64,000 nucleotides of DNA from Neoscytalidium dimidiatum (lineage: Eukaryota > Ascomycota > Dothideomycetes > Botryosphaeriales > Botryosphaeriaceae), in the NCBI GenBank assembly GCA_037367355.1, contig CM074698.1, positions 1,054,001 to 1,118,000 on the forward strand. Reading direction: 5' to 3'. Positions 45,180 through 55,805 of the stretch are shown one piece after another. Within the stretch, counting starts at the first letter, position 1, and each line of letters starts with the position of its first letter. The translations under genes were made by a program, and so were the position numbers. The notes under the pieces were generated by a model. That model ran no database searches and was not told the origin of the DNA. It saw only the letters and a program-made list of their open reading frames with translations.

Positions 45180-45640
45180 TCAGGTATCTGGCCGATATTG
45201 GGCACCGTGATCTCGCCAATGTGATTGTTGTCGTTAGGGGTGAGTTTGAAGTGCAGCAGCGGCCACGATCCTTTCTCGATGATGACTCTGGCGAGATCTA
45301 AGCGGCCGGAGACGACGATGTACGCGTCGCCGTCCAGGGGGAAAGCCTGCGATGCCGATGAGGCCGGATGCGTTGGGAAAGGGGGCAGGAAGAAGGGTTG
45401 ATGGAACAGCAGTCTGGGATGTTGACATAGGTAGCAGAGGCGGCGGTGGTGACAGTGGTTCGGGCGGAGATAAAGCATTCGAGCCAGGTTTCCGGCGGTG
45501 CCGAGTATGCTATCATCGTAGTCACTCATCCGGAGGGAGGAGCCTGCGGCGAAGTAGGTAGCCGGTCTTGGTGGAAGCCCGAGGCACGGTATCTGCTGCC
45601 GTTTTCGGACAGAATATTCGGACAAGGGAAGTATGTCCAT
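45180..45640 (-). pseudogene. Possible gene or gene remnant, unrecognised
   Basis: The minus strand has two coding-like stretches in different frames. One, from about 45420 down to 45200, reads AFPLDGDAYIVVSGRLDLAR and then IIEKGSWPLLHFKLTPND, with codon use like the real genes nearby. The other, near 45430-45530, reads APPETWLECFISARTTVTTA. They could be exons of one small unsplit or partly decayed gene. No start, splice set or family could be settled, so this is only a flag. Confidence 0.25.
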
Positions 45641-45938
45641 AATGATCTGCTGGTCTGAAATTTAGTTCTGATAACGGCAAAACGCGCTGGGAGAGAATCC
45701 AGGAGCAAGTGATTGGGAGATAAATTTCGAAGATTTTTCCTATTTGATGGCAGGCTTCACCTGCGAGACATGACAGGCGTAGATGTGAGCGTCATATCTG
45801 TAAAGCTTCTTCCGCGTAATCTTAAGTCTAAATAGTCCAGAAAATAGTCGGATCTCGGAGCGTGAAAATACCCGCGCGTAATCGCGAGATGAGCCTGCAG
45901 TTCATAAGCTTAAATAGCTTACGCTCACATCTCAACCC

Positions 45939-46983
45939 TCACGGGCTGAAGCGCATGCCACCATTCGCACAGACGACGCTACCAGTACTCCAGCCAGCTT
46001 CCGGACTGCACAGCATTGCAACGACGCCGGCAATCTCCTCTTCATACGCAGGGCGTCCTCCAGCCTTGGGCGCAGCCTTAACGAAGTCCTCGCGGTCAAC
46101 ACCCTCCCGAGCATGAGCCAGCGGGGTGTTCTTGAGCCACGGGTTGATCATCTGGAAGAAGTCCTCGCCATTACCAGCATACATGTCGGTCGCGACGGGG
46201 CCGGGGTTGACAGCGTTGACGGTGGCGCGCTCGGACAGCTCGCGAGCCCAAGTGCGCGTCATGGCTTCCAGGGCAGCCTTGGTGCCGCCGTAGATGCTCT
46301 GGCCCACGAATCCCAAGCTGCTGCTCACACTGCTCAGGTTGACGACGCGGCCGGAGCGATCGCGCGGCAGGTACTGCTCGGCAGCCTGCAACAGCAGCAG
46401 CGGGCCGCGCACATTGACGTTGTATAGCCACTCAAAGTGTGCGACGTCGGTTTCGGCGATGGTCTGGTTCCCCGACACACCGGCGTTGTTGATGATGATG
46501 TCGATTTGGAACTTGCCGGATTTGGGGTGCGAGAAGTGGTTCTTCGCGACGTCGACGACGTGGGCGGGGCCCTTCACGCTGCCCATGTCGGCCTGGACGA
46601 TGACGGTGCGGATGCCATGGTCGGCTTCGAGCTGGGCGGCAAGCTTCTGGGTGGGTTCGGCAGACTTGTCGGAGGTGTAGTTCATAACAAGGGAGGCGCC
46701 CTTGCTCGCGAGATTGGTGCAGATGGCGGCGCCAATGCCTGTTCGCGAGACAGTGTCAGTCAGCCATCAGTCGACCGGGTGCTGGGCCAAGGCGGCGGTG
46801 GGTATGACAGGGCGCAGCTGGGTGAGAATGGGGGCGATCTGGCCGTGAGCTGGCGAGCTGGTACAAGAGCTGCTTACCTCGCGAGGCGCCGGTCACGAGG
46901 GCCAACTTCCCGTCGAGCTGGCGCAGGCCAGGGCCGCTGGAGAGGTTTGTGGAGGCGGTCCTGCCGAATTGAGGGCGCGACAT
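45939..46983 (-). CDS. Short-chain dehydrogenase/reductase (classical SDR)
   Basis: Classical NAD(P)-dependent SDR of 301 residues in two exons, 46983-46878 and 46738-45939 (139-nt intron splitting the glycine motif). Seen: cofactor motif TGASRGIG (31-38), NNAG in INNAGVSG, the SSVSSS strand with catalytic Ser, and YGGTK (Tyr about 185, Lys about 189). The tail VVCANGGMRFSP is typical of the sugar/polyketide ketoreductase-like group (YANGGM type). It probably reduces or oxidises a keto/hydroxyl group of a small molecule in the cytosol. It is head to head with a berberine-bridge-type FAD oxidase (start 47586), a pairing often seen in secondary-metabolite tailoring. Confidence 0.93.
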
Positions 46984-47585
46984 GGCTGTATTGTATGTGG
47001 GTAGGGATATGTAAACGAGAGCTGACGGACGAGGCGAGTTCGGCGCGGGGCAAGGCAGCAGGGCAGCGGGCAGCGGGCAGCGGGCAGCTCAGCTCCATGG
47101 CGGGGTAGTTGTCAATCCCTCCGCCCACCGGACCAGCTACCAGCGCGCCCCTCCTCCCTCCCACCGTAGCAAGCCATCTCTCTATCCGCCACGTTTGCGT
47201 GCAAAATTCTCCCACCGTCGTACTGTCTCCAGGCTCCATCCTTCTAGCCGCAAATGGTGATGTATTGTCTACATCCCCGAAAATGCTCTTGCGCTAGATA
47301 ATGAGCATGGTCCGACACAGCTCAGCTACTGTGCAACCCCAGATCCGACCAGCCACCAACTGCCAAGATTGATTGAGAGATCCACACGCGACTTCGACCA
47401 TGGCAATAAAGCATGCGCCGCCTTGATGCCCCGTGGTTGGCTCAAGTTCGATCTGCCTTTGGAACACTAACTAAGCAGGCATAAGAGCAACCGACACTTT
47501 GTTTACGAGCGCCCCAACCCTCATATTAACCCGACGGCCTCGGCATTCGCCTTCTCCGCAAGTAGCATCCGAAAGGTAGCCCGCC
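46984..47585. promoter_or_regulatory. Divergent promoter: SDR / FAD oxidase, with GGGCAGC repeats
   Basis: 602-bp head-to-head spacer. It contains four exact, contiguous GGGCAGC copies at 47061-47088, about 80 bp upstream of the SDR start. Confidence 0.5.
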
Positions 47586-49477
47586 ATGTTGGTCCACTTA
47601 CTCTCCACAGCAGCAATTGCTGCAAATATACTATCTAGCGCGAATGCCCAAGCTCCACTCTCCTCGAATCACTGCAAAACCACCCTCCTTGACGCGGCCT
47701 GGCCCCCCGAGCATCATTGGTCCTCCCTGAACGCATCCATAGACGGCACCCTCATCAAATCTGCACCGATAGCCTCTTCCTGCTGGCCTGGAAACCCCTT
47801 TGACTCCCCCAAGACATGCGAGCAAGTACAAGCAGGATGGAATTCATCAGATTTCCACGCCGCGCTTCCCGAGTCAGTCGACGCTCCCTATTACGCAAAC
47901 AGCTCCTGTCTGCCTCCCGGCATACCCGGATACTTTCCGGAAAGGGGTTGCACCGTTGGTGGCTATCCACAGTATATCGTGAACGCCACCACGGAACTGC
48001 AGATCGCGACCGCTGTGAAGTGGGCTTCTCAGCGGAACATCCGCATCGTGGTCAAAGGCACCGGGCATGACTTGGCAGCCAGGTGCGCATGAGGTGCTGC
48101 GGGCTCTTGAACAGACGCTAAACGAACGCCAGGTCTAGCGGAGCATTTTCCCTCTCCATTTGGACCCATAACTTTCGCCGACTGGAGTTTGATTCTGCCT
48201 GGAAGACACCAAGCAGCCCAGATCTAGAACATGTTCTCATTGTCGGCAGCGGCCAGCGTTGGAGAGACGTATATCAAGCTGCTGAGGAAGCGGGAAGAGC
48301 TGTAGTCGGAGCTGGCGATGGCTCGGTTGGCCTTGGCGGCCACATCCAAGCAGGTGGTCACGGTCCCCTGTCCAGCACCTACGGCCTTGCAGCCGATCAG
48401 ATTTTCCAGGCATCGGTGGTAACTACGGCCGGTCAGATCCTTATCGTCAACGAGGCCCAAAATCAAGACCTCCTCTGGGCCATTCGCGGCGGGACCGGCG
48501 GCCTCTATGGCGTAGTCACCGAATACGTTCTGAAAACCCACCCGGCAGTCAGCAACGTGACCCTCGCCTCCGTCTCCATCACCGCAGCAAACTCCGACCC
48601 GGCCAGCGTCGACGCCGCTCTCTCCGCCGCCGCCATCATCACCAGCGCGATCCCAGACCTCATGGACGCCGGACTCGCGGGCACAGTCTACCTCAGCACC
48701 GGCCTCACCTCCCTCGCCTTCAACCCCACCGCATCCAGCCCACCCCCAGGAATCGCCCTCACCTACCGCCCCTTCGCCTTCAACACGACGCCCACCGCCC
48801 TGACATCCCACCTCGCCCCCCTCCTCGCCAGCATCCGCGCCCTCCCCTCCGCACCGACAATCACCACCGCCAACGCAACCAGCTTCGCGACCTTCAACGC
48901 CTGGTTCACGGCCTTCAGCCAATCGACCGCCGTCGGCACCGGCGCCGCGCTGACCTCGCGCCTCCTCACCCGGCCCGCGCTGACCACCCCTTCCCTCCGC
49001 ACCCACCTCCAAGCCCTCCTCGCCGCGCAGAACGCGACCATCGGCTCCGCCCTCCTCCTCACCATGGTCGGCGGGCGCGGCCCCGCGGGTGTGCCACCCC
49101 GCATGCGCGGCGCCCTGCACCCGGCGTGGCGGCGCGCGTACGTGCACGCCATCGCGACGGGCGCCGTCGTGGACATCGCGAACCGCGACAAGACGCCCGG
49201 GCGGGCGCTGGGCGAGGCCGCCGCGTGGCTGGCCGCCGCGCTGGAGCCGGCGTGGCGCGCGTGGAGCCCCGGCACGGGCGCGTACTTCAACGAGGCGAAC
49301 GCGTTCCTGGAGACGTGGCGGGAGGACTTTTACGGGCCCGGCTACGCGCGGTTGCGGGGGGTGAAGGAGCGGTACGATGCGAGTGCGAGCTTGTGGGTGT
49401 TGAGCGGCGTGGGGAGCGAGGAGTGGGAGTATGATTGGGGAAGCGGGCGGTTGTGCAGGACGGGTGGCGCGTACTGA
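47586..49477 (+). CDS. Secreted berberine-bridge-type FAD-linked oxidase
   Basis: VAO/BBE-family flavoprotein that oxidises a carbohydrate or a secondary metabolite with O2. Exons 47586-48082 and 48133-49477 with a 50-nt intron; 613 residues. Seen: signal peptide (MLVHLLSTAAIAANILSSANA), FAD_binding_4 core with YIVNATTELQIATAVKWAS pattern, KGTGHDLAAR (His about 161, likely covalent FAD site), GDGSVGLGGHIQAGGHGPLS pattern, and the C-terminal BBE motif YFNEANAFLETW with a final YDW. The Cys that makes the second FAD bond in bicovalent members is not seen in the GDGSVGLGGH loop, so single attachment is likely. The C-terminal half is very GC-rich, which leaves a 423-codon antisense open frame that is not a gene. 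Confidence 0.92.
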
Positions 49478-49604
49478 GCAGATGTGGGGGAGCACTGTTT
49501 AGTCCGTCTTTCTTTTTCCTTTCTTGGCAGACAGCGGTTCGCGTTTGTCCTACTATACAAATTGCTCTCGGTCATTGCTTACCATCCCATGAACCGAGGG
49601 AAAT

Positions 49605-50740
49605 CTACGTAATTGCGTCCGGCAGGCCGGACTTCTCGTGGTGCATCATCTCGAAGAGCGGCTCCCACACGGTGGTTGAGCGCTCCGTTATCTTGCCGTT
49701 GCCCATTGCCGGTGGCTCGTAGAAATGCAGCTTCTCGCCCGATGTCTCGAGGCTCTTACCCGTCATTCCCGTCTCGTCTTCCAAGAACAGCCTGTAGCCT
49801 TTCAGGACGGTTTCGACCGGGGTGAGGCTGGTGATGTGTCAGCGTTGGTGAGCTCGCCTAAGCATACCAAGCAAAGATGGGCAAGCCTCTGAGCCCCTTC
49901 CGGAGGCTGATAGAGAATTATCGGATGCCCAATCCGTGATTCATCCATGCTCCTCCGTCGCAAAAGAAAGAAGGCGAAAGGTGGAGGGGGAGAATCCACC
50001 CACCATTCCCGCGACAACAGCGGCGATCATTTCGGGCGGCACAATCGGCGTATCGACGATGCCCGGGTGCACGACGTTGATAGCGATGTTCTCCTTGGCC
50101 TTCAGGACGGGCGCCACGCCCCGCACGAACTGCCCAACCGCCGCCTTCGCGCCGCAGTATTCCGGGTAGCCCTCGTGCGGGAAGACGGCGCCCACGCTCC
50201 CCGTCACGACGATCCTCCCGCCCGGGGCGGGCGCGTTCAGGCGCATGAAGTGCGTGGCCAGCTGGGTGCCGTAGACGACGCCCTTCCAGTCGGCGTCGGT
50301 GCACTCGAGGTCCGGGCGGGGGCGGCAGGTCGTCGGCGGCGCGGCCGCGCCGGTCGAGGAGGTACACGGAGCCCTTGTCGACGATGCCGCCGTTGGCGCA
50401 GAGGGCGTCCAGCCGGCCCCAGGCGCGCCAGACGGCGAGGAACATGCGCGCCTGCGAGTCGTACGAGGTGAGGTCGGCGCGGAAGAAGCGCGCGTTGCGG
50501 CCGAGGTCGCGCGCGATCTGCTCGCCGGCCGCGGCGCGCCGGCCGACGAGGGCGACTTTGTAGTTTCGGGAGATGAGGTCTTTGGCGAGGTCGATGCCGA
50601 TGCCAGACTAGCCGTGCGTCAGCCATTCGCCTCTGAGTTGAGAATGGGATGTAAGGACAGGGAGAGGGCGCCGTTTGTTGAAGACTCACCGCCGCGCCTG
50701 TGACGATTGCGACCTTCTCCTCAACCCGGTTGCTGGCCAT
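49605..50740 (-). CDS. SDR-family oxidoreductase with an apparent frameshift
   Basis: NAD(P)-binding SDR, probably a 15-hydroxyprostaglandin-dehydrogenase-like fungal member. Exon 1 is 50740-50690; exon 2 starts at 50607. Seen: VTGAASGIG, then LDALCANGGI, VVTGSVGAVFPHEGYPEYCGAKAAV pattern with the YxxxK signature, and VHPGIVDTP. The reading frame changes between ADDLPP and PDLECTDADWKG at a G5 run (50318-50322, plus strand). Removing one base restores similarity, so this is an assembly error or a true inactivating mutation. The 3' splicing is unsettled: the last exon (49827-49605) needs phase 2, and a 29-nt exon at 49896-49868 followed by a GTATGC donor would supply it. The final segment reads LTPVETVLKGYRLFLEDETG and ends at TAG. 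Confidence 0.6.
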
Positions 50741-51940
50741 GTTCGCTCTGCGTCTGAAGGTAAGCGTCTGGTGCGCTGGATAGTATTATTGTTGGATTGC
50801 ACGGCTTAGATGGAGTGTCTCTTAGCCGGCAGCCGGTCGTCATCATGGCATCCATCCATCAGGCCTACAAGACCAGACATGCATGGGAGAGATTTGCACG
50901 GCGAAGCTCCGTGAAGAGGCATGGTTTAGAAGGCCAGGATGTTGGCCGCTCCCGGGTGAGTGTCAGCACGACGAGTCAGGACGGAGTCGCACGAGCTAGC
51001 GACGGCCGTTGCAGCGGCCAGCGGCAGGCGGCGGGCGGGCGGGAGGGGAAATATTGGAAGGCGCCCAAGCTAGCGGGGCTCCACCTCCGCCCGTTTAGCG
51101 GCATGACCGCCAGCCCTCCGTGCGGCACAGCATCGCTTTGGCAAATCATCAATCATCGCTGCAAACCTCCGTCTTAGCTGCAGAATTCTCGCCCAGCACA
51201 AACGCAGCGACCGCTCGGCTATACCTTCGGAGGATCGAATGCACGTGCCCCGTGTGCCTCAATGGCTGCGTGGCATTCGAAGGTGGCTGGTAGATGGGCC
51301 GGCCTGCTCTAGTTCCACATCAATAACGAAGATCTCGTCAGCTTCCAAACCCGATTCATAGTTCAACCCACTCAAGACAGCACGGCTCGGAACATACACT
51401 GACTACTTCTACCGAATTCACTATATTGTGCTAACGTCATCGGCGTTTTTAGTGTCCGAAGGCCAGTATACGTAGGTACAACGAGGTTATGTAAACTTGC
51501 ATTTATGTAATAGAAGCTCTTGCGTGTCTCACTTCGACAAGCTGGAAGGGTTCCTTAGCTCAACACCGGCCCATCATTTGCCAAGCACGCGGACGAGAAA
51601 CGACACCACGAATTCTGCAGAGTTTGCACCCTATCTCACATGCTACGTACATCACTGCCTTGAGGCTGCTGCTCAATCCTTCAGTTAGATGCTAGGCCAT
51701 ACAGCCTCTTGTGAGACTATATTAGCTTCGTCCGCCGCATTACAATCTGGCAAACCTCGCCAGTTCGACCATCTTGAATTCATTCAGCAGACCTCTAAGG
51801 CACGACAATCGGGCTTGCGCCAAAGGCCTTTCAATACCAGATCTTCGAATCCGTCCTTCTCCCCAGCCGGTAAGCTCCTTTCATGAGGCCCCGCTCTCGT
51901 GGACCAATTGATCATGGTGCAGACTGAGTTCTGAGAAAGA
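50741..51940. other. Head-to-head spacer: SDR / RidA
   Basis: No gene supported over 1.2 kb. The part near 50990-51110 is GC-rich with GGCGGGCGG runs. Both promoters should lie here. Confidence 0.45.
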
Positions 51941-52324
51941 ATGTCCTCTCTCAAATATTACAGTGAGTCTGGTGCCGGCCAAGAGTCGCAGGCCGCCGTA
52001 GTTGGTGGCATCGTCAAAGTCGCCGGCCAATGCGGATGGACGCCTGAAAACGAACTAGACGGCAACGACCTAGATGGTCAAGTAGAGCTGGCCTTCAAGA
52101 ATGTCGAACGAGTCCTGGCAACCGTAGAGCTATCCTGGGAAGACGTTTACCAAGTGCGGACATACCATGTGTCACTTCCGCTATCCACGGCCAAAACCGT
52201 GGACGTACTCGCAAAGTACACGCTGAAACACAAACCAGCCTTGACCGGAATCGGTGTCTCGCGCCTGGCGGATCCACGAATTATCATTGAGGTAGAGGTG
52301 GAGGCGTATGCGGGAAAGAAATAG
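51941..52324 (+). CDS. RidA/YjgF-family protein
   Basis: Single-exon protein of 127 residues of the Rid (YjgF/YER057c/UK114) superfamily, small trimeric proteins that hydrolyse reactive enamine/imine intermediates released by PLP enzymes or amine-oxidising enzymes. Seen: VVGGIVKVAGQCGW as the first strand, NVERVLATVELSWEDVYQVRTYHV in the family's central position, LTGIGVSRLADPRIIIEVEVEA at the end, where the Arg before IIIEVE matches the substrate-binding Arg of active members. Length is typical. It may serve as a repair enzyme for the flavin oxidases nearby, or work in the unknown pathway; this is inference. Some RidA paralogues in fungal clusters have other roles. Confidence 0.93.
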   Translation: MSSLKYYSESGAGQESQAAVVGGIVKVAGQCGWTPENELDGNDLDGQVELAFKNVERVLATVELSWEDVYQVRTYHVSLPLSTAKTVDVLAKYTLKHKPALTGIGVSRLADPRIIIEVEVEAYAGKK

Positions 52325-53465
52325 GACGACTGAGGTAAAGGGGTTTGCAGACAGTTATACTTGCTTGGAGACCTGTTTTGCAGAGCACAACAACACGCAT
52401 CATTTCCGACAAACGCAGACCAACAATCCTCAGCCGCTGCTGCAATCGCTTGCCAGCTGTCCGCATAAACGTTCTAAGAAATTAGAATATCAATTTTACA
52501 GAACCTCGTCCCAGCGCAATGGTTTAAGCTGCCGCTGCCAGGTTGCCGACAGGGGCTCTCCACAAAATCTGTTACACAACGAATCTCTTTCTTCCTGCAT
52601 CCGTACTGGGGCTCATTCCGTTTCTTAGAAGTGCAGCTCTCATGCCTGAAGTAGGCGGCTTCGAATTGTCTCGAGGACAGTATCACACCGAAGGAGTTAG
52701 GGGGCGTCCATCTGGAGCGCAACCACCACGGCGCTGGAGGGGCAAATTATCTGTCCGGCGAGTTCCACATCTGTTCTATCTCAATACTCACGACCATTAT
52801 CGGAGAAGCACATATACTACTGCTGACCGCCATCTGACTCTCTGGTGGCATTTCGGGCCCGGATAGCGAAGGAAAAAGCATCGTCGGTCCTACCCAAAAG
52901 GCCCTGCTGTGCCACCTCGGTCTGAATTCGCTTCGCTACGCCAACCACAGGGTATGTGGGGTGCCGGAACCACGTAGGTGGACCGCGAAGCCAGAAACAG
53001 TCGAATCTCCCTCGCCGATGCATATTTAGTCTGTCTCTGACTCGCACACCACGACCACGTTTCCCGTGGCGTGCTGCTTGCCCAGAGGCTTCACCTCGAG
53101 GCCTCTGTTGTTCAATGGCTTGTGTTCTTTGGTTTAGTGATTATGCAGGTCGCACGCCCAGACTGATAAAAGCAGACAAGAACCCGAGAAATGCTACAAG
53201 ACAACTATACCATTTTCCGGTCATACGGCCGTCTTTCCCTTTTTTTTTTTTTCCAGCTTACCCTTGCTCGCTCCTTGCCGCCTTATCAACGCACGAGCTG
53301 CCGGTGCTAAGGCTGCGGATACGCGCAACGCTCCGTTGCGCTTCTTGGCCTTTGAGATCTGCAGCGTCTACTTTTACATTGGTTCCCCCCGGCGGGGTAC
53401 TGGTTCCTGGCTCATGCTCGAGAGACCTTTCCATCCTACTTATTGGTAACAAGTGGCTACCAATC
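52325..53465. other. Intergenic: transporter promoter
   Basis: No gene supported. The frame of the downstream transporter is open upstream to about 52956 and contains an in-frame ATG near 53114, but the extension does not look like family sequence. A poly(T) run lies near 53238-53251. Confidence 0.45.
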
Positions 53466-55601
53466 ATGCCCGCCGAAGTCTCAACTGAACACCACAAAGA
53501 TGTGCTCCAACCCAGCCACACGGTAGCCAGTGCCACTGAAAAGGACACCGAGGGTTCCACGCCACGCTCTACCCCGCCGCCCTCAGAATTGGAAGCAATT
53601 GTCACCGTCAAGACTTGGGTCGTCACTTGCGTGAGTAGATCTTCAAACGCTCTGCCAGATGAATCGGCTAATTTTCAATGCAGTTTTTGTCGTTTGGCTA
53701 TGGTCTTTGCTTCTGGCCGGTGCCTACCGTTGCAGCTATCGGAACACTCGTTTGCACTGATTTCGGGCAACCAGATGCTTATGTGTGGTTCGTTCCGGTG
53801 CATAGTCTACCCCTCTACAGATATTTGGAGCCCTTTTAACGGTATCTCCAGGCATGGACCATCGCGACAACCGTCAGCTTCATGATCAACGGAACCAATA
53901 CTGACATTTTGGGACGTCGATGGTTTCTTGTCGGTGGGAATCTGGCAAGTTCGGTTATCTCCTTGTCTTCGGGAAGATTTGGCTAACGTGCTGCAAGCTT
54001 TGTGTCGTGGGGCATTTGATTGCAGGGGCTTCCAAGCAGACTGGAAACGCCAATCTCATTACCGCCGGCATGGCTCTCTCGGCTGCCGGTGCCGGGTGTT
54101 GTCAGGTGCGTTTCCGCTCGTTCTTCGCCTGATGCGGGACTGATCTTCCTTGCAGCTGGCTGCGTTCGCTCTTCCGGAACTCCTGCCCAATAAATGGAGG
54201 CACATCGGCATCATCATCGCCGACGGTACCGTCTACATCACGATCCTCATCGCACCGATCACTGCAAGATTCAGCTATGAGTTCGAGAACTGGGAATGGA
54301 ACTTCTACGGGCCTGCTATATTCCAATTCATTTCCTTCCTTGGATTGCTCTTTCTTTACTTCCCCCCTGCCCATCCATCTGGACTGCCCTTCATTCAAGC
54401 TATCATGAAGATTGATTATCTTGGTGAGCCGCCAGAGGAACTAGAAAAAGTGCCTGTTTCTGACATTATTCCTGACAGGCATCCTGTTCTTCACGGCGGG
54501 GTGTGTTCCGGTGTTGGCTGGCATTGTATGGGCGGGCATTTACGAGTCAAACGACCCACACGTCGTAGCATCCCTGGTCATCGGATTCTTCTTCCTCGTT
54601 CTGTTCGGCTTGTGGGAGACATACGGCACAGCTGAATACCCACTGGCGCCTACCCGCATCTTCTCCTCGTCATGGGGCCGCGATTTCACCGCACCGGCTC
54701 TCGCTCTTTCCATCACAAATATGTTCTACTACTCCAGCAGCATCCTGTGGCCTACTATGACCACCATGTTCTACACCGACGGCGGTAGAGACTGGGTCTA
54801 TGCGACGGTTCTGACACTGCCTCAGGGGCTGGCTATCTGCTTCGGCGCAACCTTACTTTTCTGCTTCGGAAGCTCGATCAAACACTGGCGGTGGCAACTT
54901 GTGGGATCGACCTTCGTCGTCGTGCTCTTCGGGGCTTTGCTTGGGCTTGCTACCCCGCACAACATGGGTCTGATGATCGCCTTCATCTTCATATGCCAGA
55001 CCGCGTTCGCCTGGTCGGTTCCGTTGAGTATCATGCTCTCCCAGCTAGGCGTAGAGCACAAGGATCTGGGTATCAGCGGAGGGATCTCTGGCTCGCTCCG
55101 TTTTGCCGGTGGCGCAGGTACGTAACCAGGCCGTCCGGAGTGCGTACGATGAAGCTCAGGGGCTGACTTGATGGTAGTCGCCACTACCGTGTACCAAACA
55201 ATATTCAACAACGAGGTTGCCAAATGGACACCGAAGCTTGTGACCTCCGCTGCTCTCAAGGCCGGCCTTGATCAGTCCAGAATCCCCGGTCTTCTTGCCG
55301 TAGTCTCATCTCCCGAACTCTCGACCGAATTCTCCCCCGAAGTGGCGACGGCGGCATCGGAGGCGCTGAAACAAGCGTACTGCAAGGGCATCTTCGTGGT
55401 TGCCATGTCATCTCTGGGCTTCGGAGTTGTCGCTATCATAGCGTGTCTATTGTGCAAGGATGTCGATTCCAAAATGACGAATACGGTAAGTGCTCCACGA
55501 ATTCCCTGCTACAAATGAGATGAGATGAGACGCTGACATCCCCGAAGATTGACGTATACCTTGAGAATGATGAGTTTGCTCATAGGAACAAAGTCCATTA
55601 G
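53466..55601 (+). CDS. MFS transporter, TRI12-type (14 TM)
   Basis: Major facilitator of the fungal trichothecene-efflux/siderophore group (DHA2, 14 TM), an export pump for a small molecule. Eight exons: 53466-53630, 53684-53797, 53852-53944, 53998-54105, 54156-54423, 54479-55117, 55178-55485, 55548-55601; phases agree, giving 582 residues. Seen: YVWFVPAWTIATTVSFMINGTNTDILGRRWF pattern, the LAAFALPELLPNKWRHIG segment, and the family tail ending YLENDEFAHRNK. The third intron (53945-53997) begins GCAAGT and ends CAAG with a GCTAAC branch, so it is a GC-AG intron; a GT donor would remove conserved residues. The last exon of 54 nt is needed for the tail. No trichothecene synthesis gene is present, so the substrate is unknown. 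Confidence 0.9.
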
Positions 55602-55805
55602 AGGGCATAAATACCAGGAAAGGCACGCTGAACCAATCGAACTGCAAGGGGCATCAAAATATGGATCAATAACTAGCTTGCATGCGACGTCGACGAGATG
55701 AAACACATTAAAAGGCATGATAGTTGCATCGAAGGAAGAGCCGACGTCAGAAGAATCATAGCGGTCTGAAAACTTAGAGGGAAAGGTGCGGACTCATTGA
55801 CAATC

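Larger units (their letters stand above)
43501..45938. other. Long intergenic region
   Basis: About 2.4 kb with no well-supported gene. The part 45180-45640 holds coding-like fragments on the minus strand (listed separately). The remainder has no long ATG-started frame. Confidence 0.4.

Noticed and set aside
48224..49495. 423-codon open frame opposite the BBE oxidase
   Set aside because: Antisense shadow of a GC-rich gene with low-complexity, Gly/Glu/Arg-heavy translation.
52956..53465. N-terminal extension of the TRI12-type transporter
   Set aside because: The frame is open with an ATG near 53114, but the added sequence is Arg/Pro/Cys-rich and the family normally starts near 53466.
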